The position numbers and the translations under genes were made by a program. Positions 9,910 to 19,831 of a DNA stretch of 64,000 nucleotides are shown one piece after another (the stretch's first letter is position 1; the number at the start of each line of letters is the position of its first letter). Origin of the DNA: Caulobacter sp. FWC26 (lineage in GTDB: Bacteria > Pseudomonadota > Alphaproteobacteria > Caulobacterales > Caulobacteraceae); contig NZ_CP033875.1 in the NCBI RefSeq assembly GCF_002742645.2, forward strand, positions 1,342,001 through 1,406,000, written 5' to 3'. The notes under the pieces are model-generated. The model had not been told where the DNA came from. It ran no database searches and saw only the letters and a program-made list of their open reading frames with translations.

Positions 9910-10308
9910 TCAGTCGAAGAGTTCGGCCAGTTCGTTCAACAAGCTCTCTCGCCAAGTCTCCAGATTGGCGACGCTGCGCGCGCGATCTAGAATGTCACGC
10001 GCTTTTTCAACGTCCTCGGCGTCGGCCTCGTCGACGGTTTCCAGCGCCTGCAGCGCTTCGTGCGCGGCCTCATAGCCGCCCGAGGCGACCAGTTCGACCA
10101 GCAAGGCGACATGGTCCGAACAGTCGAGGAAACCTAGCGCGTGGATCAGCGGCCCGCGCTTGTCGGCCAGGTCAGGGCGCTGGATCAGTCGCACCAGCAG
10201 CGCTTCAAGGCCGGGCGTTCCCGCTTGCGCCAGCCGCAGGGCGAGGGCGTTGCGCTGGTCGGTATCGGCGGTGGTTTCCAGGAGGCGGATGTCGTCGGAG
10301 GCGGCCAT
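9910..10308 (-). CDS. HEAT-repeat-like small protein
   Basis: A 132-residue, acidic, cytoplasmic protein predicted all-helical. Successive helix pairs such as NALALRLAQAGTPGLEALLV, RGPLIHALGFLDCSDHVALL and YEAAHEALQALETVDEADAE resemble HEAT/Armadillo repeats. The frame is open further upstream, but the ATG at 10308 has a good ribosome site on this strand (GAGGAAG, 4 bases away) and is preferred. It is divergent from ftsW with only 91 bases between starts. No function is recognised; a scaffold or protein-binding role is only suggested by the fold. Confidence 0.6.
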   Translation of the reverse strand: MAASDDIRLLETTADTDQRNALALRLAQAGTPGLEALLVRLIQRPDLADKRGPLIHALGFLDCSDHVALLVELVASGGYEAAHEALQALETVDEADAEDVEKARDILDRARSVANLETWRESLLNELAELFD

Positions 10309-10370
10309 GGCTTCCTCATCACGCGCTTTTCGCCGCATGTCCACGGGGTTAGACCGGTCCGGCAAGGTTT

Positions 10371-10392
10371 GATTAACCCTCCGACCCGACTC
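10371..10392 (+). promoter_or_regulatory. CtrA half-site and GANTC site upstream of ftsW
   Basis: The short gap before ftsW holds GATTAACC (a TTAAC half-site for CtrA, 10373-10377) and GACTC (10388-10392), a GANTC target of the CcrM methylase, 8 bases before the start codon. Both motif types are known cell-cycle control elements in Caulobacter. A single half-site and one pentamer can occur by chance, so this is tentative. Confidence 0.35.
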
Positions 10393-10399
10393 TCCGCCC

Positions 10400-11572
10400 A
10401 TGGCCTCCAACGCGACACATGCTTTCGCCCGCACCGACCGCACCGCGCTCGGCCTGTGGTGGTGGACGACGGATCGCTGGCTGCTGGGCGCGACCGCGAT
10501 TTTGGTGACCTTGGGCGTGCTGCTGTCTTTCGCCTCCAGTCCGGCGGCGGCCCAGCGGATCGGTATCGACAACCAATTCCATTTCGCCCAGCGCATGTGC
10601 CTCTTCGCCAGCGCTTCGACGGTGCTGATGCTTGGGGTGTCTATGCTGTCGCCCAAGGGCATCCGGCGCGCGGCGTTTTTCATCTATCTCGGGGCGATCG
10701 CAGTGATGATCGCCCTGCCGTTCATCGGCCACAACGCCAAGGGCGCCACGCGCTGGCTACAGTTCGGCGGCTTCACTCTGCAGCCGTCGGAATTCATGAA
10801 GCCGGCCCTGATCGTGCTGATCTCATGGATGTTCGCCGAGGGCCAGAAGGGCGAGGGGGTGCCGGGCGTATCGATCGCCTTCCTACTGTATTTCATCGCC
10901 GTGGCGCTGCTGCTGATCCAGCCCGACGTCGGTCAGACGGTGTTGATCACCATCGCCTTCGGCGCGGCCTTCTGGATGGCGGGCGTGCCGATCAGCTGGA
11001 TCATGGGGCTGGGCGTTGTGGCCGTAGGCGGGCTGATCTCGACCTACTTCCTTTTCGACCATGTCCATGCCCGGGTGCAGAAGTTCCTCAGTCCCGACCA
11101 GGCCGACACTCACCAAATCACGCGCGCCGCCGAGGCCATCCGCGCCGGCGGCCTGTTCGGGCGGGGGCCGGGCGAGGGGGTGATGAAGCGTCACGTGCCC
11201 GACCTGCAGACCGACTTCATCTATTCGGTAGCGGCCGAGGAATACGGCCTGATCTTCTCGTGGTGCCTGATCAGCCTGTTCGCCTTCGTCGTCGTGCGCG
11301 GGCTCTACAAGGCGATGAAGCTGAACGACCCGTTCGAACAGGTCGCGGCGGCCGGATTGTTCGTCCTTGTGGGTCAACAGGCGCTGATCAATATCGCGGT
11401 GAACTTGAACATGATCCCAACCAAGGGCATGACGCTCCCGTTCATCAGTTACGGGGGCTCTTCGATGCTCGCGATGGGTTTGACGCTGGGCATGGCCCTG
11501 GCCTTGGTGCGCAAGCGCCCCGGCGCCTATGGCGCGAGCGGCGAGTTCGGCTTCGGCCGCGCTGACGCCTGA
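10400..11572 (+). CDS. ftsW: Septal peptidoglycan glycosyltransferase FtsW
   Basis: SEDS-family polytopic membrane protein of 390 residues that polymerises septal glycan together with FtsI. It has about ten hydrophobic helices and the SEDS blocks RWLQFGGFTLQPSEFMKP, LLIQPDVGQTVLI, LPDLQTDFIYSVAAEEYGL-like text (here HVPDLQTDFIYSVAAEEYG), and NLNMIPTKGMTLPFISYGG near the end. The last block is the strongest identifier. The stop overlaps the murG ATG as TGATG. In most bacteria this gene lies directly after murD; here about 4 kb of unrelated genes separate them. Confidence 0.95.
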   Translation: MASNATHAFARTDRTALGLWWWTTDRWLLGATAILVTLGVLLSFASSPAAAQRIGIDNQFHFAQRMCLFASASTVLMLGVSMLSPKGIRRAAFFIYLGAIAVMIALPFIGHNAKGATRWLQFGGFTLQPSEFMKPALIVLISWMFAEGQKGEGVPGVSIAFLLYFIAVALLLIQPDVGQTVLITIAFGAAFWMAGVPISWIMGLGVVAVGGLISTYFLFDHVHARVQKFLSPDQADTHQITRAAEAIRAGGLFGRGPGEGVMKRHVPDLQTDFIYSVAAEEYGLIFSWCLISLFAFVVVRGLYKAMKLNDPFEQVAAAGLFVLVGQQALINIAVNLNMIPTKGMTLPFISYGGSSMLAMGLTLGMALALVRKRPGAYGASGEFGFGRADA

Positions 11573-12660
11573 TGAGCAAGCTGGCCGTTGTCGCCGCCGG
11601 GGGAACCGGCGGCCATATGTTCCCCGCCCAGGCCCTGGCCGAGGCGCTGGCCACGCGGGGCTGGCGCGTGGCGCTGGCCACCGATGATCGCGGCGCGCTG
11701 TACGCCGACAAGTTCCCGGCGCAGGAGCGGCTGGCCCTGTCGGCCGCCACGGCCAAGTCGAACGATCCGCTGGGCATGCTCAAGGCCGGTGTCGTGGTGA
11801 TGCAGGGCGTGATGCAGGCGCGCGCGGCGTTCAAGCGTCTCGACCCGGCCGTTGTGGTCGGCTTTGGCGGCTATCCGGCGCTGCCGGCGCTGCTGGGCGC
11901 GCTGTCGCAAGGTCGTCCCACCGTCATCCACGAACAGAACGCCGTTCTGGGCCGCGTGAACCGTTTCCTCGCCCCGCGCGTCAACGAAGTGGCCTGCGCC
12001 TTCCCGACGCTGGAAAAGGCCACGCCGGCGGTGAAGGCCCGCGCGCATGTGGTCGGCAATCCCGTTCGCCCGCCCGTGCGGGATCTGTTCGACGTGCCCT
12101 ATCTGGCGCCCGAGGTGCAGTTGCGCCTCCTGGTCACCGGCGGCAGCCAGGGCGCGCGCCTGCTCTCCGAGCTGATCCCCGAGGCGGTGGCCAAGCTGCC
12201 CGAAGAGATGCGCGGGCGCCTGAAGGTGTTCCAACAGGCCCGCGCCGAGAGCATGGAGCAGGCCCGCAAGGTCTATCGCAACGCCATGGTCGACTGCGAG
12301 GTCGCGCCGTTCTTCCGCGACATGGCCGGCTATCTGCGCCAATCCCACCTGGTCATCGGCCGCTCTGGCGCCTCGACCTGCACCGAGCTGGCGGTGGCCG
12401 GCCGCCCCTCGATCCTGGTGCCGCTGAAGATCGCCGCCGACGACCACCAGCGCTTCAACGCCAAGCTGCTGGAAGAGGCCGGCGGGGCGGCCGTGTGCCT
12501 GGAGGACGAGCTGACCGTCGACGTGATGGCCGCCGCGCTGAAGGCGCTGCTGTCCAAGCCCGAACGCCTGGAAAAGATGGCGGCCGGCGCGCGGTCCGTG
12601 GCCAAGCCAAACGCGGCGGAAGAGCTGGCGGATCTGGTGGAGAAGACGGCGCGCCTCTGA
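11572..12660 (+). CDS. murG: UDP-GlcNAc--lipid I GlcNAc transferase MurG
   Basis: Peripheral membrane GT-B glycosyltransferase that adds GlcNAc to lipid I to make lipid II. At 362 residues it is of normal length. The N-terminal glycine-rich loop AAGGTGGHMFPAQALAE, the GFGGYPALPALLGA block, the VTGGSQGARL motif and the donor-site segment VIGRSGASTCTELAVAGRPSILVP are all present. Translation is coupled to ftsW through the TGATG overlap. The next gene in the cluster, murC, lies about 1.1 kb away behind two unrelated genes. Confidence 0.96.
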   Translation: MSKLAVVAAGGTGGHMFPAQALAEALATRGWRVALATDDRGALYADKFPAQERLALSAATAKSNDPLGMLKAGVVVMQGVMQARAAFKRLDPAVVVGFGGYPALPALLGALSQGRPTVIHEQNAVLGRVNRFLAPRVNEVACAFPTLEKATPAVKARAHVVGNPVRPPVRDLFDVPYLAPEVQLRLLVTGGSQGARLLSELIPEAVAKLPEEMRGRLKVFQQARAESMEQARKVYRNAMVDCEVAPFFRDMAGYLRQSHLVIGRSGASTCTELAVAGRPSILVPLKIAADDHQRFNAKLLEEAGGAAVCLEDELTVDVMAAALKALLSKPERLEKMAAGARSVAKPNAAEELADLVEKTARL

Positions 12661-12747
12661 CTTGAGCCTGCGCAAAGCTGTCACCCACGTAGCAGCTTAA
12701 GGCGAACGCGCGGCGGCGAGGACTGCCTGCGCAAATGAGGTTCGCCC

Positions 12748-13191
12748 ATGTTTAGGACTTTGATGATCGTCGGCGCCATCGCGGGCGTCGCCCATGCCGC
12801 CTCGGCCTCCGCTGCGGAGCTCACGGTCAAGATGCGCAACCAGGGCGCTGAGGGGCCGATGGTGTTCGAACCCTCTTCGGCCAAGCTCAAGCCCGGCGAT
12901 ACCATCCGCTTCGTCCCCACGGACGCGGGCCACAACGTCGAGACCATTCCGGGCCTCGCGCCGGCCGGCGTCCCGCCTGTCAAAGGCGTGATGGGCAAGG
13001 AGGTCGTTGTGAAAGTGGCCAAGCCGGGCGTCTACGGCTTCAAGTGTCTGCCGCACTGGGGCATGGGCATGGTCTTCGTCGCCAAGGTGGGCGACGCAAA
13101 GCTCGATCCTGCGGCCTCGAGCGCCGTTCTCGCCTCGGCGCCGCCGTTGACCAAACGTCGCCTGACGGCGGCTTTCAACGCGATCAGGTAG
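12748..13191 (+). CDS. Pseudoazurin (periplasmic type I copper protein)
   Basis: A 147-residue exported cupredoxin that carries electrons in the periplasm. A Sec signal peptide covers about residues 1-23 ([20 protein letters not shown]). The type I copper ligands line up with pseudoazurins: His62 (DAGHNVET), Cys100, His103 and Met108 in [12 protein letters not shown], with the C-x2-H-x4-M spacing of the family. The C-terminal tail after residue 125 is longer than needed for the fold. It starts about 90 bases after murG, preceded by a gcgcaaatgagg leader. Its redox partner is not evident here. Confidence 0.85.
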   Translation: MFRTLMIVGAIAGVAHAASASAAELTVKMRNQGAEGPMVFEPSSAKLKPGDTIRFVPTDAGHNVETIPGLAPAGVPPVKGVMGKEVVVKVAKPGVYGFKCLPHWGMGMVFVAKVGDAKLDPAASSAVLASAPPLTKRRLTAAFNAIR

Positions 13192-13204
13192 ACCGCGCGG
13201 GGCG

Positions 13205-13726
13205 TTACGGTTCTGCGCCTGTTTCGATCAGCGGGCGGCCGATCCGCACGGCTTCCTCGATGCTGCTCGCCACCGGGACCTTGGTGAAGGGCTTCCACCC
13301 GTCGCAGACGACCTTGGCCACCCCTTCTTCGGCGCTTCCCGCCGGCAGGGGCTGGGCCGGACGGAGCGCGCCGGTCACGGGACCCTCGCGGCCGCCCGCC
13401 CGCACGCTGCCAAAGCCCGCATGGGCGATGGTGCGGGCGTCGCAGTCGATGACCTCGTGCCGCCAGCCGCCCCAGAACTCTTCGGCGCCGGCCTTGAAGC
13501 CGCCTTCGGTGACCTGCAGCACGCGCAGTTTGGCGGTCCGACCCGTCCACTGGACGCCGCCCATGTCGACGAACATCGCAAAGCGGCCGACATCGGCCAG
13601 GCGCAGCTCAAGCGGGGGCGGAAGCGTCGTCGGGGAGGCGGTTTGGGCGAGCACCGGGCTTGTCCACACAACCAGCGCCAACAGGGCGTTTCGCGCCGCG
13701 CGCAAATGGTCTAATCGGCTTTTCAT
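13205..13726 (-). CDS. Secreted protein of unknown function, divergent from murC
   Basis: A 173-residue protein with an N-terminal signal peptide ([20 protein letters not shown]...VLAQT, cleavage near residue 28). The body has repeated short beta-type segments and two cysteines (EVIDCDART and [10 protein letters not shown]), which could form a disulfide in the periplasm. I recognise no family. The ATG at 13726 is chosen because it starts the signal peptide; the frame is also open upstream. This start codon overlaps the murC start codon on the other strand by two bases (CATG), so any upstream signals of this gene lie inside murC. Confidence 0.65.
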   Translation of the reverse strand: MKSRLDHLRAARNALLALVVWTSPVLAQTASPTTLPPPLELRLADVGRFAMFVDMGGVQWTGRTAKLRVLQVTEGGFKAGAEEFWGGWRHEVIDCDARTIAHAGFGSVRAGGREGPVTGALRPAQPLPAGSAEEGVAKVVCDGWKPFTKVPVASSIEEAVRIGRPLIETGAEP

Positions 13727-15143
13727 GATCCAGCGTCGACGCCCCGTACCCTTCGAACTCGGCCCCGTGCACTTCATCGGCATCGGCGGCATTGGCATGT
13801 CCGGCATCGCCGAGATCATGCTGCGTATCGGCTACACCGTTCAGGGCAGCGACGCCAAGGCCAGCGCCAACACCGAGCGCCTGGAAAAGCTGGGCGCGCG
13901 CATCTTCATCGGCCATGACGCCGCCCACGTCGAGGGCGCGTCGGCCATCGTCTATTCGACCGCCGTGAAGGCCGATAACCCCGAAATGGTCGCCGGCCGC
14001 GACAAGCGCCTGCCGCTGGTCCGCCGCGCCGAAATGCTGGCCGAGTTGATGCGCCTGCAGTTCTCGATCGCGGTGGGCGGCACGCACGGCAAGACCACGA
14101 CCACGTCGATGGTCGCCACGCTGCTGGACGCCGGCGGGCTTGATCCGACCGTCGTCAACGGCGGCATCATCAACGCCTATGGCACCAACGCCAAGGTCGG
14201 CGAGGGCGACTGGATCGTCGTAGAGGCCGACGAAAGCGACGGCTCGTTCCTGAAGCTGAAGTCGACCGTGGCCATCGTCACCAATATCGACGCCGAGCAC
14301 CTGGACCACTGGGGCGACTTCGACGCGGTGAAGAAGGGCTTCCAGGACTTCATCCAGAACATCCCGTTCTACGGCTTCGCCGCCGTCTGCACCGACCACC
14401 CCGAAGTGCAGGCCCTGACCGCGCGGATCGAGAACCGCCGCCTGGTGACCTACGGGACCAATCCGCAGGCCGAGGTGCGGGTTTCCAACATCGAGATGGG
14501 CCCGGACGGCGCCAAGTTCGACATCGTGGTCTCGCCGCGCGACGGCGAGGTCGTCCGCTATGACGGGCTGAAGATGCCGATGGCCGGCCACCACAACGTG
14601 CTGAACGCCGCGGCCGCCGTCGCCGTAGCGCGCGAGCTGGGCGTCGACGTCGCCTCGATCGCCAAGGGCCTGGCGGGCTTTGGTGGGGTCAAGCGCCGCT
14701 TCACCACGACCGGCGTCGCGAACGGGATCCGCGTGGTCGACGACTACGGCCACCACCCGGTCGAGATCGCCGCCGTGCTGAAGGCCGCCCGCGCCGTGTC
14801 GACGGGCAAGGTGATCGCCGTGGTCCAGCCGCACCGGTACACCCGCCTGCGTGACCTGATGACCGAGTTCTCCAGCTGCTTCAACGACGCCGACACGGTG
14901 GTCGTGGCCGACGTCTACACGGCCGGCGAGCAGCCGATCGAGGGCGTCAACCGTGACGCCCTCGTCGAAGGGCTCAAAAAGTTCGGCCACCGCCGGGCCC
15001 TGCCGCTGGAAAGCCCGACGGCCCTGCCGCGCCTGATCGCCGCCGAGGCGACCAGCGGCGACCTCGTCGTGCTGCTGGGCGCCGGCGACATCACCACGTG
15101 GGCCTATGCGCTGCCGGGGCAGCTTGAGGCCCTATCGCAGTGA
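13725..15143 (+). CDS. murC: UDP-N-acetylmuramate--L-alanine ligase MurC
   Basis: Cytoplasmic ligase that attaches the first amino acid of the stem peptide. The ATG at 13725 gives 472 residues beginning [19 protein letters not shown], with the MurC N-terminal Rossmann motif [15 protein letters not shown] directly after. The P-loop [12 protein letters not shown] lies near residue 120, and [12 protein letters not shown] and [11 protein letters not shown] are classic MurC blocks. The murB GTG start overlaps its stop (GTGA). The frame is open for a long way upstream, but that region is the antisense of the divergent secreted-protein gene and is not coding. Confidence 0.95.
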   Translation: MIQRRRPVPFELGPVHFIGIGGIGMSGIAEIMLRIGYTVQGSDAKASANTERLEKLGARIFIGHDAAHVEGASAIVYSTAVKADNPEMVAGRDKRLPLVRRAEMLAELMRLQFSIAVGGTHGKTTTTSMVATLLDAGGLDPTVVNGGIINAYGTNAKVGEGDWIVVEADESDGSFLKLKSTVAIVTNIDAEHLDHWGDFDAVKKGFQDFIQNIPFYGFAAVCTDHPEVQALTARIENRRLVTYGTNPQAEVRVSNIEMGPDGAKFDIVVSPRDGEVVRYDGLKMPMAGHHNVLNAAAAVAVARELGVDVASIAKGLAGFGGVKRRFTTTGVANGIRVVDDYGHHPVEIAAVLKAARAVSTGKVIAVVQPHRYTRLRDLMTEFSSCFNDADTVVVADVYTAGEQPIEGVNRDALVEGLKKFGHRRALPLESPTALPRLIAAEATSGDLVVLLGAGDITTWAYALPGQLEALSQ

Positions 15144-16063
15144 GCTGGAAGACCCAACTCCCGACCGTCCGCGGCAAGCTGCTGATCGACGAGGCTCTGG
15201 CGCCGTTCACCTGGTTCCGGGTCGGCGGTCCGGCCGACGTCGTGTTCCTGCCGGCTGATGAGCAGGACCTGTCGGACTTCCTCAAGGCGCTGGATCCGAC
15301 CGTGCCGGTCATGGCGATCGGCGTTGGGTCGAACCTCCTGGTCCGCGACGGCGGCGTCGAGGGCGTGGTGATCCGCCTGGGCAAGGGCTTCAACACGGTC
15401 GAGCCGCTGGGCGACAACCGCATCAAGGCCGGCTCGGCTGTCCCTGACGCCATCCTGGCCCGCAAGGCGGCGGAAGCGGGCGTCGCGGGGCTGGAATTCT
15501 ATGTCGGCGTGCCCGGCACGATCGGCGGCGCGGTGATCATGAACGCCGGCTGCTACGGGTCCGAGACCGTCAATGTGGTCAAGTCGGTGCGCGTGATGGA
15601 TCGCGCCGGAGTCGTCCGCGAACTGAGCGTCGAGGACCTGCACTACACCTATCGCCATAGCGTCCTGCAGGACGGCGAGCCGGTGATCGTGCTGGACGCG
15701 ATCTTCGAAGGAACACCGGACGAGCCGGAGGCGATCAAGGCCCGCATGGCCGAGATCACCGCGCGCCGCGAAACCACCCAGCCCATCCGTGAGAAGACCG
15801 GTGGCTCGACCTTCAAGAACCCGCCGGGCCACTCGTCGTGGAAGCTGGTCGACGAGGCCGGCTGGCGGGGCAAGGCTTTTTCGGCGAGCGGCAAGGGCGG
15901 CGGTGCAATGTTCAGCCCGTTGCACAGCAACTTCCTGATCAACACCGGCGAGGCGACGGCCGCCGACCTGGAGGGGTTGGGTGAGGCGGTCCGCGCCGAC
16001 GTCAAGGCCAAGACCGGCGTCCAGCTGGACTGGGAAATCAAGCGCATCGGCCGGGCGGGGTAG
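15140..16063 (+). CDS. murB: UDP-N-acetylenolpyruvoylglucosamine reductase MurB
   Basis: FAD-dependent, NADPH-using enzyme that completes UDP-MurNAc. The 307-residue protein starts with GTG overlapping the murC stop. FAD-binding blocks [13 protein letters not shown] and [12 protein letters not shown] are followed by [16 protein letters not shown] and the C-terminal substrate block [19 protein letters not shown]. The YTYRHS element at about residue 170 carries the tyrosine/arginine region of the active site. It ends the murC-murB pair; a repeat element follows at once. Confidence 0.95.
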   Translation: MSWKTQLPTVRGKLLIDEALAPFTWFRVGGPADVVFLPADEQDLSDFLKALDPTVPVMAIGVGSNLLVRDGGVEGVVIRLGKGFNTVEPLGDNRIKAGSAVPDAILARKAAEAGVAGLEFYVGVPGTIGGAVIMNAGCYGSETVNVVKSVRVMDRAGVVRELSVEDLHYTYRHSVLQDGEPVIVLDAIFEGTPDEPEAIKARMAEITARRETTQPIREKTGGSTFKNPPGHSSWKLVDEAGWRGKAFSASGKGGGAMFSPLHSNFLINTGEATAADLEGLGEAVRADVKAKTGVQLDWEIKRIGRAG

Positions 16064-16081
16064 GGCGGCCAACGCCGCTGG

Positions 16082-16191
16082 CCCCCACCTGACCACGCTC
16101 CGCGTGGTCGTCCGCCCCCAAAGGGGGCAGAAGGAAACGCGGGCCTTCTTCCCCCTTTGGGGGAGGAGCGCGTCAGCGCGGAGGGGGTGAG
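16082..16191. repeat. Intergenic inverted repeat, family B
   Basis: Two arms, cccccaaagggggcagaagg and ccttcttccccctttggggg, are near-perfect reverse complements around a short centre at about 16135-16143. A nested stem GACCACGC-tcc-GCGTGGTC sits just upstream, near 16091-16109. The element lies between murB and the M28 peptidase gene and contains no plausible coding sequence. It differs in sequence from family A and looks like a second dispersed palindromic repeat class. Confidence 0.6.
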
Positions 16192-16281
16192 TAAGAGGAT
16201 TGCAGCCTCCATCCCATTGCTGACTCCCCGCGGCGCGAACCGGTGTTATGACTCCCGCGCCTCTGGGGAGAATCCGTGCTC

Positions 16282-17739
16282 ATGTTCCGTCGACTATTGA
16301 TCGCTTCCGCCGCCGTCGCTCTGCTCTCGGGTGGCGCTCAAGCGCAAACTGTTGCGCAGAAGCAGGGCATCAAGGACTACTTCGCGGCCGAGGCCGTAGG
16401 CCCGATCGCAACCGCCGAGGCGCTGCGCGACAAGGCGCTGCGCGACTATCTGGCCTGGGACATCACCGAGGATCTCACCACCAATATCGGCCCGCGCCTG
16501 GTGGGCTCGCCGGCCATGGCCAAGGCCAAGGACTGGGGCGTGGCCAAGTTCAAGGCGCTGGGTTTCACCAACATCAAGGTCGAGGAGTTCGCCAAGCCGT
16601 CTTGGACGCGCGGCGAGGAGAGCGCCGAGCTGGTCGCGCCCTACGCCATGAAGCTGGGCGCGGTGGGCTTGGGCCGCACCGTCTCGACGCCGGCCGGGGG
16701 GATCGAGGCCGAGGTCGCGCTGTTCAAGACCTTCGCCGACATGATGGCCGCGCCCGAAGGCGCGCTGAAGGGCAAGATCGTGGTCATCACCCAGCCGATG
16801 GTCCGCACCCAGGACGGCGCCGGCTATGGCGTGGCGGGGATCTCGCGCCGGGTGGGCCCGGTCGAGGCGGCTAAGCGCGGCGCGGTCGCCATGCTGATCC
16901 GCTCGATCTCGACCTCCGACTCCACTGTCCCGCACACCGGCGGCACCGCCAGCGGCGAAGGCGTGGTGACGATCCCGGCCGCCGCCATCGGCGTCCCCGA
17001 AGCCGAGCAGCTGGAGCGCCTGGCCGCCCGCAAGGTCCCGATGCGGGTCAAGCTGAAGCTGGAGTCGAGCGTCAATCCCAACAACGTGGCCTGGAACATC
17101 TCGGGCGACATCAAGGGCTCGGAAAAGCCGGACGAGGTCATCGTCATCGGTGGCCACCTGGATAGCTGGGACGTCGGCACCGGCGCGCTGGACGACGCCA
17201 CGGGCATCGCCATCACCACGGCGGCCGCCAAGCTGATCGGCGACCTGCCCAAGCGCCCCAAGCGCACCATTCGCGTCGTGATGTGGGGCTCCGAGGAGAG
17301 CGGCGGGTCGTCGGAGGCCTATCTGGCCGCGCACAAGGACGAGCTCAACAAGATGGTGCTGGCCGGCGAGAGCGACTCCGGCGCGGACCGCATCTACAGC
17401 CTGCAGGTTCCGGCGGGGTCGCTGGAGCATCCTGTCGTCAAGGCCGCCGCCAGCGTGCTGGCCCCGCTGAAGATCTATGTCGACCGCGCCCCAGCGGCCG
17501 GCGCGGGCGCCGATGTCAGCGGGATCGAACGGGCGGGCGTGCCGGTCATCAAACTGAACCAGGACGCCAGCCGCTACTTCGATTACCACCACACCATGGA
17601 CGACACGCTGGACAAGGTTCGCCCCGCCGAACTGGCCCAGAACGTCGCCGCGTGGGCTTCGTTGGTCTATCTGGTGGCCGACAGCGACGTGGATTTCCGT
17701 GCGCTGAAGCCGGCGGCTCCGACCCCGACCGCGAAGTAG
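16282..17739 (+). CDS. Exported M28-family zinc metallopeptidase
   Basis: A 485-residue periplasmic or secreted aminopeptidase/carboxypeptidase Q-like enzyme. A signal peptide covers about residues 1-22 (MFRRLLIASAAVALLSGGAQAQ). A PA-like insert around GYGVAGISRRVGPVEAAKRG precedes the catalytic domain. The two-zinc M28 site is visible: GGHLDSWDVG (His and Asp), GALDDATG (bridging Asp), SEESGG (catalytic and ligand Glu), GESDSGAD (Asp) and YHHTMDD (His). A GTG at 16276 is an alternative start; the GGGGAG ribosome site at 16265-16270 suits either. It is isolated between two repeat elements and is not an obvious wall enzyme. Confidence 0.85.
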   Translation: MFRRLLIASAAVALLSGGAQAQTVAQKQGIKDYFAAEAVGPIATAEALRDKALRDYLAWDITEDLTTNIGPRLVGSPAMAKAKDWGVAKFKALGFTNIKVEEFAKPSWTRGEESAELVAPYAMKLGAVGLGRTVSTPAGGIEAEVALFKTFADMMAAPEGALKGKIVVITQPMVRTQDGAGYGVAGISRRVGPVEAAKRGAVAMLIRSISTSDSTVPHTGGTASGEGVVTIPAAAIGVPEAEQLERLAARKVPMRVKLKLESSVNPNNVAWNISGDIKGSEKPDEVIVIGGHLDSWDVGTGALDDATGIAITTAAAKLIGDLPKRPKRTIRVVMWGSEESGGSSEAYLAAHKDELNKMVLAGESDSGADRIYSLQVPAGSLEHPVVKAAASVLAPLKIYVDRAPAAGAGADVSGIERAGVPVIKLNQDASRYFDYHHTMDDTLDKVRPAELAQNVAAWASLVYLVADSDVDFRALKPAAPTPTAK

Positions 17740-17758
17740 GCTTCGGCTACAATACAGT

Positions 17759-17871
17759 GTCATCCCGGACGGCCCGCAGGCCCGATCCGGGACCCTGGGG
17801 CCAAGCGCGATGCAGCGGCCCCTGGGTCCCGGCTCTTCCCCCGGCTTTCGCCGGGGTGCGGCCGGGATGAC
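17759..17871. repeat. Intergenic inverted repeat, family A, copy 2
   Basis: Outer arms GTCATCCCGG (17759-17768) and CCGGGATGAC (17862-17871) are perfect reverse complements. Inner arms ccgggaccctgggg and cccctgggtcccgg also pair. Between the inner arm and the right end is a further stem (cccccggctttcgccgggg). The same outer and inner arm sequences occur at 31944-32050. No coding sequence is present in the 225-base gap before ddl. Confidence 0.7.
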
Positions 17872-17964
17872 GCGGCTTTGTTCAGCGTCTTGCTGTTGGC
17901 AGGCGCGCGCGGGCTGACTAGGAGTGGCTGAACGTCGCAGCCCTCCTGAAGAGTCTCCCGCCAA

Positions 17965-18924
17965 ATGACCCAGCAGCCCCTGTCCGGCCGCCATATCGCC
18001 GTCCTGCTCGGCGGCCCCTCGTCGGAACGCAAGGTCAGTCTGGTGTCGGGCGCCGAATGCGCAGACGCACTGGAGCGGCTGGGGGCCAGGGTCACGCGGA
18101 TCGACCCCGGTCCGGATGTGGCCCAGGTGCTGACGGCGACCAAGCCGGACATGGTCTTCAACGCCCTGCACGGCGAATGGGGCGAGGATGGTTGCGTCCA
18201 GGGCGTGCTGGAAACGCTGAAGCTGCCCTACACCCACTCGGGCGTGTTGGCCTCGGCCCTGGCGATGGACAAGGCCAAGGCCAAGGCCGTGCTGGCGGCC
18301 GCTGGCGTGGTCGTGCCGGGCGGCGGTCTCTTCAACCGCCATGATGTCGCACGCGACCATGTGTTGCAGCCCCCCTACGTGGTGAAGCCGAACGCCGAGG
18401 GCTCTTCGGTGGGTGTGTTCATCATCAAGGAAGGGGCCAACCGGCCGCCCGAGGAAGTGGGGGCACCGTCCTGGACCTTTGGCGAAGAGGTGATGGTCGA
18501 GCCCTACATCCAGGGGATGGAACTGGCCGTCGCCGTCCTGGGTGAGTCAAATGGCCCCAGGGCCCTGGCGGTGACCGATATCCGTGCATCCACAGGTTTT
18601 TATGACTACGAGGCCAAGTACTCCGAGGGCGGCTCAATCCACGTCCTGCCGGCCCCAATCCCCAACGCTGTAAGGGATCGCGCGATGCGGATGGCCGAGC
18701 TGGCGCATACCGCTCTTGGTTGCCGAGGGGTAACCCGGTCTGACTTCCGTTATGACGACATTAACGACCTTCTGGTCCTTCTAGAGGTCAACACGCAGCC
18801 CGGCATGACGCCGACCTCGCTCGCCCCCGAGCAGGCCGACCACGTCGGGATCCCGTTTGACCAGTTAGTTTTGTGGATCGTGGAGGACGCTTATGCCCGC
18901 TGTAGTGCGGGGGGGACCGCCTAA
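17965..18924 (+). CDS. ddl: D-alanine--D-alanine ligase
   Basis: Makes the D-Ala-D-Ala dipeptide used by MurF. The protein has 319 residues with the ATP-grasp layout. The N-terminal [17 protein letters not shown] block is diagnostic, followed by [26 protein letters not shown] (ATP-binding lysine region) and the metal/product block [15 protein letters not shown]. It starts a new run with ftsQ, ftsA and ftsZ; the ftsQ start lies inside its last 32 bases, so transcription of ftsQ must enter through ddl or from a promoter within it. Confidence 0.95.
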   Translation: MTQQPLSGRHIAVLLGGPSSERKVSLVSGAECADALERLGARVTRIDPGPDVAQVLTATKPDMVFNALHGEWGEDGCVQGVLETLKLPYTHSGVLASALAMDKAKAKAVLAAAGVVVPGGGLFNRHDVARDHVLQPPYVVKPNAEGSSVGVFIIKEGANRPPEEVGAPSWTFGEEVMVEPYIQGMELAVAVLGESNGPRALAVTDIRASTGFYDYEAKYSEGGSIHVLPAPIPNAVRDRAMRMAELAHTALGCRGVTRSDFRYDDINDLLVLLEVNTQPGMTPTSLAPEQADHVGIPFDQLVLWIVEDAYARCSAGGTA

Positions 18925-19801
18925 GCCTAGGCGACCCCGGGCCGAAGCGCCCGCAAGTCCGAGCAAAGGCAAGCCGGCGCCCCGCAAGGCGCAGCCGGCT
19001 GCGAAGCTGCACGCCGCGCGGGGCGTGGGCCTGTCGCCCACGGTGGCCCTTAGCGTGGCCGGCGCCGCCTTGGGTCTTGGCCTTGTGGTGATGCTTGCGA
19101 CCGGCCACCGCGCCGAGCGTCTCGGTGCGACCATGGTGCGCGGCGTCGACAACAGCTTCGCCTCGGCCGGTTTCAAGCTGAAGACCGTCCATATCCGCGG
19201 CGCCTCGGCGACCGCGCAAGCTGACATCCTGAAGGCCTCGGGCCTTTATCTCGATCAGCCGACCCTGGGCATGGACCTCGCCGACATTCGCGCGCGCGTG
19301 CAGGGCGTGGGCTGGGTCAAGGACGCCAAGGTCGTCCGTATGCTGCCCGATACGGTGCTGATCGCCGTTGAAGAGCGGCCGGCCTTGGCGGTGTGGCAGA
19401 ACAAGGGCCGGATGAAGGTCATCGACGGGGAAGGCCAGGTGATCACCGAGGCCGACCCCGCGCGCTTCCCGCAACTGCCGCTGGTGGTGGGGCAGGGCGC
19501 CGACCAGGCCGCGGGCCTGATCCTGCCGGCCGTGGCGTCGCGTCCGCGTCTGCGCGACCGGCTGGAGGCGATGGTCCGTGTGGACGATCGTCGCTGGGAC
19601 CTGCGGTTGAAGGACGGCTCGCTGATCCAGCTACCGGCGATCGACGAAGAATCCGCGCTGATTCAATTGGATCAGCTCGACCAACGGCAGCGAATCCTGG
19701 ACATGGGTTTTGCGCGGATCGATCTGCGCGACCCCGAAATGGTGGCTGTGAGACCTCGCGACGTGGTGCTGCCCGGGCAGCCTGCGGCCGACGGGGCGTA
19801 A
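18893..19801 (+). CDS. ftsQ: Cell division protein FtsQ
   Basis: Bitopic membrane protein of the divisome, 302 residues. A basic, proline-rich cytoplasmic tail (residues 1-45, [12 protein letters not shown]) is followed by one membrane helix (about 48-70, [19 protein letters not shown]). A periplasmic POTRA domain begins near [19 protein letters not shown], and the FtsQ beta domain includes [18 protein letters not shown]. The ATG at 18893 overlaps ddl by 32 bases, a common arrangement. Spacing to ftsA is about 30 bases. Confidence 0.93.
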   Translation: MPAVVRGGPPKPRRPRAEAPASPSKGKPAPRKAQPAAKLHAARGVGLSPTVALSVAGAALGLGLVVMLATGHRAERLGATMVRGVDNSFASAGFKLKTVHIRGASATAQADILKASGLYLDQPTLGMDLADIRARVQGVGWVKDAKVVRMLPDTVLIAVEERPALAVWQNKGRMKVIDGEGQVITEADPARFPQLPLVVGQGADQAAGLILPAVASRPRLRDRLEAMVRVDDRRWDLRLKDGSLIQLPAIDEESALIQLDQLDQRQRILDMGFARIDLRDPEMVAVRPRDVVLPGQPAADGA

Positions 19802-19831
19802 CTGACGTGATGGGCTGAGGTGGCAATAGCA

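Noticed and set aside
13044..13724. Upstream extension of murC by 227 codons
   Set aside because: The extension is antisense to the secreted-protein gene and has shadow composition; murC from 13725 has the standard N-terminus and length.
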